This document shows positions 43,897-53,629 of a stretch of 64,000 nt of DNA, in pieces (the stretch's first letter is position 1; every line of letters begins with the position of its first letter). The stretch is from the NCBI RefSeq assembly GCF_029395535.1, contig NZ_CP113920.1:434001-498000 (forward strand), given 5' to 3'. A model generated the notes under the pieces. That model was not told the origin of the DNA. It ran no database searches and was given only the letters and a program-made list of their open reading frames with translations. The translations under genes and the position numbers were made by a program. The DNA comes from Bifidobacterium sp. ESL0732 (GTDB lineage: Bacteria > Actinomycetota > Actinomycetes > Actinomycetales > Bifidobacteriaceae).

Positions 43897-45672
43897 TCAG
43901 GCTTGCTTGTGCAAGTGAATGCGGGGGACGCGGACGTGACGTAGGGTGCGGTTGGCGAGGTCGCGGGCCGACCCGGCGCCTTGTCCGCGCACGCCGAAGA
44001 GTACGAGCGTGACCATGCCAAGAGCGATCACCGAGCTGATGATCAGCGACATCCTGATGCCCCAGACATTCGCGAGGATGGCCGCATTATGGCCGGAACC
44101 CATGAACGGCCTGAAGACCTTCGTGAATTCTTCCATCAGGATGACCAGCACAGGTGCACCGATGGCTCCGGATATCTGCCGGACCGTGTTCGTGACGGCG
44201 GAACCTGCGGAAACGCTTCCGGGGGTGAGGCAGTTGAGCGACCATGTGGTGATGGGCATGAGGACGAATCCCATACCGATCTGGCGAATGAACTGGCAGA
44301 TCGAGACCCACCAGATCGGCACGCCCATGCCGATGAAACTCATCATGATGGTACCGGTCATCAGCGTGAAGGAACCGAGTAATGCCACCGGGCGGGCGCC
44401 GAATTTGTCGAGCAGCCTGCCGCCACCGAACTGCGAGATGCACTGGCCGAGCGCGCCGGGAAGCATCACCAAGCCGGAAATCGTGGCGGAATAGCCGCGA
44501 TCGTTTTGGATGAAGAGCGGAATGATGACGGTGATGGAGCTGAAAGCGAAGAAGCTCATCGCGGCAGTGATGGTGCCGACGCGGAAGTTCTTGTTCTTGA
44601 GCACGGTCAAATCAAGCAGCGGCGGTTGAAGCTGACGGATTTTCTCGATCTGCTCGCGGACCTTGGGCGTTTTGAAATGCTCTTTGAGCTTGGCGGCCGA
44701 ATCCGGATCAGCCTTGAGCCTCTTGATGGCGGCGCGCAACTCGGCCACGTTCTGCGGCCGGTCGGCTTCTTCCTGCAGGTGTTCGTTTTCCTCGAGTCCG
44801 TCAAGAAGTTCCTTGAGTTGGGCCTTGTAGCGCTTGGCACCCTTGAGCTGGCGGACGACGAACCAGACGATACCGACGAGGCCGACGGCCATGGGCAGCC
44901 AGACCACGGGAGCCGTGAACGCATAGGCCTCGATATTGGTGAAACCGAAAAGAAGGCCGCCGAAACCGATGACCGAAAGGCAGACCGAGAAGAAGTCGGC
45001 CTTGGCTTCGTTGTCTCGCTCGCCGAAGTTATGCAGGAAGAAGATGGCGAGCACCAGCGCGATCGCGCCGACGATGGTCAAGCTTACGAAGATGGAGCGC
45101 CAGCCGTTGGCATCGGTCTGCCAGCCGCCGAAGGTCGGGCCGATGGCGGGGGCGACGCTCATGGCCACGCCCACGGTTCCCATGGCCACGCCGCGTTTCG
45201 ACATCGGGTAGACCGAGAAGACGATGATCTGCAACACCGGCCACATCACGCCGGAGCCGATGGCTTCGAGCGTGCGGCCTGCGAGCACGAGGATGAAGGT
45301 CGGGCCGAACCAGGCGAGCACCGAGCCGAGCGTGAAGATTACCATCGAGGTGATGACAATCTGGCGTGTGGAGAAACGACGCGTCAGGTAGGCGGTCAGA
45401 GGCACCATGACGCCCTGGACGAGCTGGATGACGGAGGTCAGCCACTGGCCGGTGGTTACGTTGATGTGGAACTCAGAGACGATGGTCGGCAGTGCGGCGC
45501 TCAGTTGCAGCTGGGTGAAGTTACCGATGAAGGTGATAAAGGTGAGAATGGCGATGGAGACGAAAGCCGCATGGCTCAGATGTCCGTCGACGTAAGATTC
45601 TTCTTTGGTGAGGGCTTTCGACAAGGATGGTTTCGAGGGAGATTTCGCCGGTGTTTGCTTGTCTTCAGACAC
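43897..45672 (-). CDS. DHA2-family MFS multidrug exporter with a cytoplasmic insertion
   Basis: 591 residues, 14-helix EmrB/QacA-type. Helix 1 is FVSIAILTFITFIGNFTQLQ with LPTIVSEFHI, motif A-like PLTAYLTRRFSTRQI, motif C-like GVAMSVAPAIGPTFGGW. Between helices of the second half (about residues 265-355) is a charged, coiled-coil-like insertion rich in Lys, Glu and Leu (RYKAQLKELLDGLEE, NVAELRAAIKRLKAD). That insertion, common in bifidobacterial versions, makes it longer than the usual 470-500. Pumps of this class export drugs or amphiphiles using the proton gradient. It is transcribed alone, convergent with the nuclease gene. Confidence 0.9.
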   Translation of the reverse strand: MSEDKQTPAKSPSKPSLSKALTKEESYVDGHLSHAAFVSIAILTFITFIGNFTQLQLSAALPTIVSEFHINVTTGQWLTSVIQLVQGVMVPLTAYLTRRFSTRQIVITSMVIFTLGSVLAWFGPTFILVLAGRTLEAIGSGVMWPVLQIIVFSVYPMSKRGVAMGTVGVAMSVAPAIGPTFGGWQTDANGWRSIFVSLTIVGAIALVLAIFFLHNFGERDNEAKADFFSVCLSVIGFGGLLFGFTNIEAYAFTAPVVWLPMAVGLVGIVWFVVRQLKGAKRYKAQLKELLDGLEENEHLQEEADRPQNVAELRAAIKRLKADPDSAAKLKEHFKTPKVREQIEKIRQLQPPLLDLTVLKNKNFRVGTITAAMSFFAFSSITVIIPLFIQNDRGYSATISGLVMLPGALGQCISQFGGGRLLDKFGARPVALLGSFTLMTGTIMMSFIGMGVPIWWVSICQFIRQIGMGFVLMPITTWSLNCLTPGSVSAGSAVTNTVRQISGAIGAPVLVILMEEFTKVFRPFMGSGHNAAILANVWGIRMSLIISSVIALGMVTLVLFGVRGQGAGSARDLANRTLRHVRVPRIHLHKQA

Positions 45673-45931
45673 GATCAGTCATTCCTTCTTTGCTGTGCTG
45701 AAATTTTCATTATTACTACCTGCATACGTATTCCACTATATCCAAAAGCATTCGATTATGACGTCAGCGGAGCAGAAAAAAATATTCACTGCCGTCTCAA
45801 TTAACTCGGTTCAGATTACACCACCAGCAGGATGGCTGACACGGGTTGTGTCGCACATCGGGCATAGGGAAATGCCTCGAGTTGAGAATAGGCGGCACGT
45901 GCGTAATCTAATACGTAGAAGCTTGCAAGTG

Positions 45932-47671
45932 TCACACGCCGGTGCCGCGGAAAACGGCCATAACAGTTTTGAGCAGAATGGCGATGTCGCCGGTGAAGGA
46001 CCAGTTCTCAACGTACGAAATGTCGAGCTGTTCGCTTTCTTCCTGACTTAAAGTGTTGCGTCCGGAAATCTGCCAGGGACCGGTGATGCCTGGCTTGACC
46101 AAGAGGCGTGCGGAATAAAGCGAACCGTATTGGTCCACCTCGTACTGTTGCTGTGGGCGGGGCCCGACGAGGCTCATATCGCCTTTGAATACGTTGAAAA
46201 ACTGGGGGAATTCGTCCAGCGATGTCTTACGGATGAAGTGGCCGAACTTGGTGATGCGTGGATCGTCTTCGGCCTTGAACAAAATGCCGTGTACGTTTCC
46301 GGTCTCTTCAGCCACCTTTTCGTCGTATTTGTCTGCATTCACGCGCATCGAACGGAATTTATAGAGTGTGAACGGCTTGCCGTAAAGTCCGATACGCTGT
46401 TGGGAATACAGTGCGGGGCCGCCGTCTTCGCTCTTGACACGGAAGGCAACAAAGGCCATCAGCGGCGAAGAAATGATGATAGCGATGCTGGACCCAACAA
46501 GGTCGAAGGCGCGTTTAAGTATTCTGGTCAATGTGGAATACTGCGGCAGCCTGGCCGTGAGCATTGGCATTGAGGGGTTGCTGCGCAGATGGAGCTGCGA
46601 GGATGCGATATCGGCGACGTTGGCCATGAAAGCAAGCTCGATGCCCATGGATTCTACCGCCAACGAGAAGGTGCGCATCGTCTCGGAATACCTGGACATT
46701 ACGTCAGCAATCAGGATTGCCTGCGAGCCGAGTTCCCTCGCCTTTTGTGGTAAGTGAGAATCCATCGACAATATCCGCAGTTTCTGTTCTTCCGGGCAGG
46801 TGGCGCTGAATGGCACCGAAACGAGCTGCTGGGCGTTCGGGGAGTTTTGATTTTCAGAACTGTCGGAGACAGAGACCACGGGGCAGACCGCGACGGGCCT
46901 GTAGCCCATGCCAGGGTTTTCCTTGAGTTGCGCGATGACTTTATGTATTTCCTCAGGGGATCCGACAATAACAGTGTCATACATATAGGCATCTTTGCGG
47001 CGATGCCTGTGCAAAGAACGACGCATGATCCAACGTTCAAGCAACTCCAGCGCACACGAGCAAATCGGTATGAGAATGGTCAGTGAACGCGGAATATCGA
47101 GCTTGAAGATATAGCTGAACATGCAGATGATGACGAAATCAACCAAGGTTGCGTTCAGTATTTCGCTGTATAGCTCGTAACCTTCACCCATGGTATGCCG
47201 GTGGTAGATGTGCTGTGAGGCGAGGCTGACAATCCAGGCGACACAAATGAGTATGAGGAATTTATTGAGTCGGACAGGACCGGCGTCGGTGCCTTGTAAA
47301 TTAGCATATGCATTCGGGTCAATTGCCAGTATGAACAGTGTTGCAAGAAGTGTCATTATCACGTCGAGCACAATCAGGGTAGCGTTGAAGATGATGCTCC
47401 ATTTTGGAACTGAATAATTCAACAGCTGGTGTTTGGAATTCGTTGCCTTGGAATGGAACACGCCTTTGCTGTCCGAAAGGAAGTATGATCCGTCGAAAAA
47501 GCTGTTGCCGATGGATTCGTCTCCGAAATGGGGTCTGGATGAGGCGGTTCGTTTCTTGTGCTGTTCGGAAGTAAAAGAATGTGGGTCTTTCTTGGTTTTC
47601 AGGGTTTTGCCTTCAAATCGCGTGGCACTTGGGGTCTGTGCAATATGACCCGACTCGACTTTCTGTGCCAC
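45932..47671 (-). CDS. Undecaprenyl-phosphate sugar phosphotransferase (EPS priming glycosyltransferase)
   Basis: Transfers the first sugar phosphate to undecaprenyl phosphate to start each exopolysaccharide repeat. Four N-terminal membrane helices (e.g. IIFNATLIVLDVIMTLLATLF) and a CoA-binding-like central domain lead to the C-terminal catalytic bacterial sugar transferase domain: RILKRAFDLVGSSIAIII (re-entrant helix), QQRIGLYGKPFTLYKFRSM, KTSLDEFPQFFNVFKGDMSL followed by VGPRP, and LLVKPGITGPWQISGRN. A GTG at 47671 with GGGAG upstream is chosen; the frame extends to 47734 through an alternative ATG 47713. The GC content is close to the core genome, unlike the cassette to its right. Confidence 0.93.
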   Translation of the reverse strand: MAQKVESGHIAQTPSATRFEGKTLKTKKDPHSFTSEQHKKRTASSRPHFGDESIGNSFFDGSYFLSDSKGVFHSKATNSKHQLLNYSVPKWSIIFNATLIVLDVIMTLLATLFILAIDPNAYANLQGTDAGPVRLNKFLILICVAWIVSLASQHIYHRHTMGEGYELYSEILNATLVDFVIICMFSYIFKLDIPRSLTILIPICSCALELLERWIMRRSLHRHRRKDAYMYDTVIVGSPEEIHKVIAQLKENPGMGYRPVAVCPVVSVSDSSENQNSPNAQQLVSVPFSATCPEEQKLRILSMDSHLPQKARELGSQAILIADVMSRYSETMRTFSLAVESMGIELAFMANVADIASSQLHLRSNPSMPMLTARLPQYSTLTRILKRAFDLVGSSIAIIISSPLMAFVAFRVKSEDGGPALYSQQRIGLYGKPFTLYKFRSMRVNADKYDEKVAEETGNVHGILFKAEDDPRITKFGHFIRKTSLDEFPQFFNVFKGDMSLVGPRPQQQYEVDQYGSLYSARLLVKPGITGPWQISGRNTLSQEESEQLDISYVENWSFTGDIAILLKTVMAVFRGTGV

Positions 47672-47925
47672 GATATGTAACTCCCTCTCTCTTATGGAAC
47701 GATCCTGTTCCATACTATATAGTCTGATAGGCAAATAAAACCATACTATTGGTTTTTTCGGCGTGTGCTCACACTATTATTGCAAATATTCTATTGCTGA
47801 GACAGCCTATATTTCCATCATTCATTCCGACTTATACCGAATATGTGCAGAATTCACACCAAGGCGCAGAAATCCAAGGTAGTAGTGCATAATAGTTCAT
47901 TGTTATCTCGGTGAAGGGAAATTTC

Positions 47926-49752
47926 ATGCGCGAATCAAAAGGCAGGCATTCAGGGTCTACTAAGTCTGTTCATCGTCATCATGTTTGGCCGTGGGTCTTG
48001 TTGGTTATATTCGTGCTGTTGGTTGCCTTGGCCGGGGTTGGAGCATATGCTGTCAAGACCATGTATAGACAGGCTCAGGAAGTTAAAGAGCACGAGCAGA
48101 ACGCTGTGACTATGCTTAGTGGGTTTTCAGGCACGGATAATCTCAATTCGCTTAATCAGATTTCTCAGAAGCTTTCACAGGTACAAAGTGAGACTCAGCA
48201 GGCCGACGATATTGCCCATGGTAAGTTGTGGAACCTTGCTGCTAAAGCTCCTTATATTGGTAACGATATCAAAACAGTGCAGGGTATGACTTCCACAGTA
48301 AATGGCATCGTCCATGATCCTGTTCCGAAATTTATTAATGTCCTCGATCAGCTTAAGTCCGCAAAATTCAGCGATGGCAATGGCCAAATCAATCTCCAGC
48401 CGGCTCTTCAGGCTCAAAAGCAGATAAAAGTTGCTAATGATGAAATGCAGACACAGGTGACAGCGTTCCATAAATTACCTTCGCAAAAGGCAAGATTTAG
48501 CATGGTACGTAATGCTTATGATTCTTCTGATAAGAAGCTGGATGCTCTGGCAAAAAAGGTTAATGAGCTTTCTAACACATTTCAAATTCTTCCGGATTTT
48601 CTTGGGGCCAACCAAACCCACCACTATGCAATAATGTCAATGACAACTTCAGAAACACGTTCGGCAGGTGGCCTTATTGGTTCCGTCGGGTTGATGACAA
48701 CCAATAACGGACAAATTGCTGTAGGAGATTTCAAACCCAATGCAGATTATTATCCTTATGGTGCTGCAGATACCAACAGTGATGAAAGGGCTCTTTTCAC
48801 CGATTGGGGCCCATTGAATATGTCCTTTGATATTCGTGATTTGGCGGTTTTCCCCGATACTGCAAGAACGGCTCAAGCTATGCAATCTATTTGGGGAAAG
48901 ACTCCATGGGGTCGTCAACAACCTATAGATGGCATAGTGATGATGGATCCTGTATTTTTACAGGAACTTGTTAAAGTGAATGGGAATGTGACTCTTTCTA
49001 ACGGTCAGGTGCTTACGGGTGACAATACCGCAGAATTTCTGCTTAATACGGTCTACAAAAATTACTCACCTGCGGCTCAGGATGTGGTTTTCGGAGAAGT
49101 GGCTTCCCAGGCTCTAAGCAGTATGTTTTCTGGCTTGAATCTAAACAAAATGGCGGTACTTACTCAGATATTAGGCACAATGTCCGAAGGCCGTCATTTC
49201 TCGGTTTATTCGTTCGATCAGAATCTTGAACAAAACTACATGAACAGTGGGTACACCGCACAGGCTCCAAATAGCGAAGAAAATCCGAAGGTCGGTGTTT
49301 ACGTTACAGAACAGAACGCTTCCAAGATGGATTGGTATATTCATCGCACTTCAAAGATTACCAAGACAAGTACAAACCCATCCGGTGCTCAGACTTATCA
49401 TGTTGATTACATGATGACCAACACCATTTCAGAGCAAGAACTTTACTCAGTTTCACAATATATCAGTGGCATGAGTGCAAACATGACTGGCTTAGGTGTA
49501 GAAAAAACGCTTATTTATGCACCTGCTGGTGGTTCTATTTCCAATCTCAAAGTAAGTGGTAAAGCGGATGCTCCCAAAGAAATGTCATTGGATGGGAAAT
49601 CACTGTTCGCTAGCGTTGCTACAGTAGCTCCCGGAGCGTCGGTTACTTTCTCATTTGACGTAACAACCTCTTCTAAGACAGCTAGTGATCTTCGGCTTGA
49701 CCAAACGCCAATGGGTTGGGAAGATTCCGGGATTACGTATATGAACTACTAG
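47926..49752 (+). CDS. DUF4012 surface protein of the EPS locus
   Basis: 608 residues. A basic N-terminus and one membrane helix (VWPWVLLVIFVLLVALAGVG) are followed by a long outer part with a helical start (residues 60-210). Family-typical pieces: HYAIMSMTTSETRSAGGLIG, a DWGPLNMSFDIRDLAVFPDT segment, PIDGIVMMDPVFLQELVKVN and HFSVYSFDQNLEQNYMNSGY. DUF4012 proteins are found in actinobacterial and Gram-positive EPS clusters. The role is not established but could be attachment or chain-length control. ATG 47926 is preceded by GAAGGGAA. First gene of the AT-rich cassette. Confidence 0.85.
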   Translation: MRESKGRHSGSTKSVHRHHVWPWVLLVIFVLLVALAGVGAYAVKTMYRQAQEVKEHEQNAVTMLSGFSGTDNLNSLNQISQKLSQVQSETQQADDIAHGKLWNLAAKAPYIGNDIKTVQGMTSTVNGIVHDPVPKFINVLDQLKSAKFSDGNGQINLQPALQAQKQIKVANDEMQTQVTAFHKLPSQKARFSMVRNAYDSSDKKLDALAKKVNELSNTFQILPDFLGANQTHHYAIMSMTTSETRSAGGLIGSVGLMTTNNGQIAVGDFKPNADYYPYGAADTNSDERALFTDWGPLNMSFDIRDLAVFPDTARTAQAMQSIWGKTPWGRQQPIDGIVMMDPVFLQELVKVNGNVTLSNGQVLTGDNTAEFLLNTVYKNYSPAAQDVVFGEVASQALSSMFSGLNLNKMAVLTQILGTMSEGRHFSVYSFDQNLEQNYMNSGYTAQAPNSEENPKVGVYVTEQNASKMDWYIHRTSKITKTSTNPSGAQTYHVDYMMTNTISEQELYSVSQYISGMSANMTGLGVEKTLIYAPAGGSISNLKVSGKADAPKEMSLDGKSLFASVATVAPGASVTFSFDVTTSSKTASDLRLDQTPMGWEDSGITYMNY

Positions 49753-49971
49753 TTATCACTTTTGCTTAATAATTTTAATCTTTGTCGTATGTCATGAACA
49801 GGGTTTGAAAGGATATTTATGAGAAATTCTGCTCTCTTTTAAACAATTTTGTGTAGTTAAATACTTGTATAACTAAGAATAGTTATATTTTACAGATTTG
49901 TTGTTCTAATAATATATTTGATTTGTTATTGTTGTATATAGTTTTTCAGATTTAGAAGAGAAAGATAGTAT

Positions 49972-51093
49972 ATGGTAGACGACAGCCCCATCCGGATTTT
50001 GGTTGTATCTGGGCCACTTGTCCGTGGTGGTGCAGAAACCGTGACTATGAATTATTACCGACACTTTGATCGAGATAAAGTTCAATTTGATTTTCTGGTG
50101 CCTGATAACGGTGAATGTGGTGCTTATGAATCTGAGATTAAGGAACTAGGTGGAATTATCTACAAGACTCCTCCAATGCACGACTTTTTTCATTATATTT
50201 TTGGACTTCGGAAATTTTTCCGTGAACATAAAAATTATAAAATTATCCACTCAAATATCGATGAGCTCAGTTATTTGCCATTGCGTGTTGCCAAACAGAT
50301 GGGAATTCCAGTGCGGATTGCCCATGCTCATACTTCACGAACAACAGGTAAATATTCATTGTTGCTAAACTATTTTCGGCGCAAATTGCCTAAATATGCG
50401 ACTCATTATTTTGCATGCAGCGAAGTTGCTGGTAGATGGCTTTTTGGCGATAAAGCTGAAGATGATGGGAAAGTCGCCATCATCAAAAACAGCATTGATC
50501 TGAATGATTATGCTTTTTCCGAGTCTCGGCGAAGAACCGAACGCAAGCGACTTGGTATTCGGCAGTCTGAGTTTGTCGTTGGTACGGTTGGTAGATTGAC
50601 GAAGGTCAAGAATCAGGGGTTTCTGCTCAAGATTTTTGCGGAAATCGTCAAGATGTGCCCTGACAGTCTTCTCTTGATAGTTGGAGATGGAGAGTTGCGT
50701 GAGGATTTGCAAGAAAAGAGCGTTCAGCTCGGAATACAGTCGAAGGTGAGGTTTACCGGTTCTGTTCCTGATGATTGGGACTATATGCAAGCTATGGACG
50801 CATTTGTCTTTCCGTCACTGTTTGAGGGGCTTGGAATGGCACTCATAGAAGCTGAGGTTGCAGGGCTGCCCTGTTTTACCTCTGATCAGGTGCCCCTTGA
50901 AGCCGACATAACGCAAGAAGTTTCTTTTATTCCAATCAATTCTTCACCAATGTATTGGGCTGAGCAGATTATGATGTTTCCGAAGCATAATCGTGTGGAT
51001 CATGTTTCGGACGCTAAGGCTGCAGGAATGGATATTGTCACAGAGGCAGCTAAATTACAGAATTTTTATCTCACGGAATGGGAAAAGATCTAG
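49972..51093 (+). CDS. Glycosyltransferase family 4/1 (GT-B)
   Basis: 373 residues, GT-B fold. N-terminal LVVSGPLVRGGAETVTMNYY with the glycine loop; C-terminal VGTVGRLTKVKNQGFLLKIF, LLIVGDGELREDLQE, VRFTGSVPDDWDYMQAMDAF and the EX7E nucleotide-sugar motif in PSLFEGLGMALIEAEVAGLP. It adds one sugar of the repeat unit at the cytoplasmic membrane face; donor and acceptor cannot be told. About 220 AT-rich bases separate it from the DUF4012 gene. Confidence 0.92.
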   Translation: MVDDSPIRILVVSGPLVRGGAETVTMNYYRHFDRDKVQFDFLVPDNGECGAYESEIKELGGIIYKTPPMHDFFHYIFGLRKFFREHKNYKIIHSNIDELSYLPLRVAKQMGIPVRIAHAHTSRTTGKYSLLLNYFRRKLPKYATHYFACSEVAGRWLFGDKAEDDGKVAIIKNSIDLNDYAFSESRRRTERKRLGIRQSEFVVGTVGRLTKVKNQGFLLKIFAEIVKMCPDSLLLIVGDGELREDLQEKSVQLGIQSKVRFTGSVPDDWDYMQAMDAFVFPSLFEGLGMALIEAEVAGLPCFTSDQVPLEADITQEVSFIPINSSPMYWAEQIMMFPKHNRVDHVSDAKAAGMDIVTEAAKLQNFYLTEWEKI

Positions 51094-51195
51094 GATGAAT
51101 CTACTGGTGCTCAAGGTTGACGTTTTGAATTTAATTTCTGATTTTCCTGTGTGTTGATATGTTGGATGAATCAAGTTTTGTGAGAAGGATTGTTC

Positions 51196-52380
51196 ATGAT
51201 TTACGGTGCGTTGGTCTTGTGGTTCTTGGTTTCAGGATATTGTTTTTCCTTCCTTCGGCCCAGGATCAGGAAGGTTGTTACTTTTCTTTTTTGTGCAATT
51301 CCGGCGTCGTTGCTTCTTGCTCTACGCTCTGAAAAAGTCGGGAAAGACACAATTGCCTATATAATTTCTGCTGAAGTATTCACGAGTCGCGATGGGCATT
51401 TTGCGGGTTTTGGAGCCGGATTCGAACCTGCAGACAAGGCTCTGGTCATATTATCCTCGTTAACAAGCAACCCAGGAAGAACATTTATTGTAGTGTCTTC
51501 TCTATTGACTATATTTATCGCCTTTTATGCAATTATGGTTATTTCAGACAAACCTAATATCGTATATTGCCTGTATTTTCTAACCACTTTGTACTTCTTC
51601 AATCTTTCAGCAGTACGTCAGTCTTTAGCTGTATCAGTGATCATGCTTGCTGCCGCAGTTTCCTACAAAAAACATTGGGGATTTGCTATTCTTATCGTTT
51701 TATGTGCTTGCTTATTCCACAAAACCGCACTTATTATGCTTCCCGTATTCATTCTTTCACGATGGAGAATCGGAAGCACGCTTTTGCTGCCAGCGACTGT
51801 TGTATTGACGCTTATCGCATGTGGTTTTAAGTTGTTTGATATTAACGACATATTTATAAAAGTGGGTTATCCATTGTATGCGCACTCGGAATATGCAGAA
51901 GGCGTCACTAAATTGCCGTTTGTGTTCATTGTAATGCTTTTCTTACTTTACCTTCTGTTCGAAGATTATTATCGACGACAACAGAAAGCTCGCGTGAATC
52001 AGGATTCTGCTATTGAAAATAGGGGTTCAGCTATTGAATTACCGATGGTTGAGTCCGCTGATTCATCAAGTCTGTTGCTCAATAGAGTCATATTGTATGC
52101 TGCTTGCGAGGGAATTATACTCTGCGGATTCATGTTTATATTTGGAACCATTTTTAGAATGGAATATTACATATTAGCGGTAATAATCCCGCTTGTTCCT
52201 TCAGCGTTGGATAAAATTTCTTCCCAAACGCGTAAAAAGGAAATCAAATTTTTCTATTACGCGATGTTTATTGTATTCTTCGTGCTATTTGTCATTGGCG
52301 AAGGCAACATATATGGCGTGTATCAATATCATTTGATGACTATAGATGAGTTGAATAATTGGCACCTCCCTATTCTGTAA
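51196..52380 (+). CDS. EpsG/Wzy-like polysaccharide polymerase
   Basis: 394 residues, about ten membrane helices, EpsG-type: IPASLLLALRSEKVGKDTIA early, ADKALVILSSLTSNPGRTFI, a run of helices (FIVVSSLLTIFIAFYAIMVI) and SAVRQSLAVSVIMLAAAVSY. A polar loop (about 245-285) precedes the last helices. It would join repeat units at the outer membrane face. ATG 51196 has AAGGA before it; TTG 51190 is an alternative. The 3' end converges on the next glycosyltransferase gene with only 4 bases between them. Confidence 0.85.
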   Translation: MIYGALVLWFLVSGYCFSFLRPRIRKVVTFLFCAIPASLLLALRSEKVGKDTIAYIISAEVFTSRDGHFAGFGAGFEPADKALVILSSLTSNPGRTFIVVSSLLTIFIAFYAIMVISDKPNIVYCLYFLTTLYFFNLSAVRQSLAVSVIMLAAAVSYKKHWGFAILIVLCACLFHKTALIMLPVFILSRWRIGSTLLLPATVVLTLIACGFKLFDINDIFIKVGYPLYAHSEYAEGVTKLPFVFIVMLFLLYLLFEDYYRRQQKARVNQDSAIENRGSAIELPMVESADSSSLLLNRVILYAACEGIILCGFMFIFGTIFRMEYYILAVIIPLVPSALDKISSQTRKKEIKFFYYAMFIVFFVLFVIGEGNIYGVYQYHLMTIDELNNWHLPIL

Positions 52381-52384
52381 ATCT

Positions 52385-53596
52385 TTACTTGGCACCAAGA
52401 TTTTTATATGTATTAAGTAGTTCATCCAAATAAGTCTTTTGGGTTTGGTAACGATTGTGATGGCGCTCGATAATAATCTGTTCTTGCAAGGTATCGATTA
52501 GGGTGTTATCTTCTGCCCTACGCAGCTGGTTAATAAGAGATTCGATATCACCGGTTTTGAAAAGAAGCCCATTAATGTTGTCGCGTATGTCTTCAATTAT
52601 TGACGATTGATCTGAGCCAATCATCGGTATCCCCCAGCCAACCATGATTTCCTTGGGAGTGAGCGCTGCGGCTTCGTACCATCGTGATGGGAATACGCAG
52701 CACCGTACATCTTTGAGATATGATGATAGCTGTTGCTTGGGTATCCAACCGACAAATTCGATTGTCGGGTATTGTTCTGAAAGTTGCTCCATTTGATCAC
52801 CGGTGCCAATCACTCTTGCTGGTAAATTCAGCTCTGAAACTGCTTGGCAAAAAAGGTCAACTCCCTTTTCTTGATCTACTCTGCCGATATAGGCATAGAC
52901 ATGGTTTGACGGACAATGGACTTTCACCATGCGTTGGTAATCCACTGGATTATTGATTACAGGACCGTTTAGCTTAGGGCTGTCTTTTGTGATTCTTTTC
53001 CTGGCGAAGTCGGAGACATGGATGATGCAAGGTTGCTTTCTTGTGATAAGAATGTTCTGAATAGTCTGACGGATAACTCGATATATTTTTTGAATGAAAT
53101 TTCGTTTATCGCAATTGCTTGTCAGACAAGCAATTGACATTGGTTTGAGTAAACAAATCTGGTTAGTTTGGTAATTGAAAAGGCCTCCATTTGGACAATT
53201 TAAAAAGTAGTCATGAGCAGTAAGTACGGTTGGTACCTTCATTATATGTAAAGCTGAAAAAATCGATGAGGAAAGAGCTTTTGTCCAAGAATGAACATGA
53301 GCTAGTTGAATGCCTTTATTGTTTTGAAGACACTTAATCAGCATTTTCTTGGCCTTATGATTGTACAACCCGTTGATGGCTCCTTTAGCTCGGTTCGAGT
53401 TGTCCAAAGACAATGGCTGACCGGTGAGGACTAGGTGAATGTTGGTATTTCTAACAAGAGATTGATCAGCATCGTTCCCAGCTGCAAAAAATACGACTTC
53501 GTTACCAGCATCAGCGAGAATGCGGGCAGTCATAATTGCTACTGATGCCGCTCCTCCAATTACAGTAGCGGTATCATTGATAATTAGAATCTTCAT
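52385..53596 (-). CDS. Glycosyltransferase family 4 (GT-B)
   Basis: 403 residues. N-terminal MKILIINDTATVIGGAASVA and LAHVHSWTKALSSSIFSAL. The part TVLTAHDYFLNCPNGGLFNY with a Cys-rich stretch (LLKPMSIACLTSNCDKRNFI) is typical of cytosolic sugar transferases of EPS clusters. C-terminal VYAYIGRVDQEKGVDLFCQA, IEFVGWIPKQQLSSYLKDVR and the CVFPSRWYEAAALTPKEIMV catalytic segment. The start at 53596 is the family start; an upstream ATG at 53617 adds seven residues. Follows the GT2 gene on the same strand, 33 bases apart, forming a two-gene unit opposite to its neighbours. Confidence 0.9.
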   Translation of the reverse strand: MKILIINDTATVIGGAASVAIMTARILADAGNEVVFFAAGNDADQSLVRNTNIHLVLTGQPLSLDNSNRAKGAINGLYNHKAKKMLIKCLQNNKGIQLAHVHSWTKALSSSIFSALHIMKVPTVLTAHDYFLNCPNGGLFNYQTNQICLLKPMSIACLTSNCDKRNFIQKIYRVIRQTIQNILITRKQPCIIHVSDFARKRITKDSPKLNGPVINNPVDYQRMVKVHCPSNHVYAYIGRVDQEKGVDLFCQAVSELNLPARVIGTGDQMEQLSEQYPTIEFVGWIPKQQLSSYLKDVRCCVFPSRWYEAAALTPKEIMVGWGIPMIGSDQSSIIEDIRDNINGLLFKTGDIESLINQLRRAEDNTLIDTLQEQIIIERHHNRYQTQKTYLDELLNTYKNLGAK

Positions 53597-53629
53597 TTTC
53601 AAGCTTCTTCGTACCATGTTATTTTGAAG

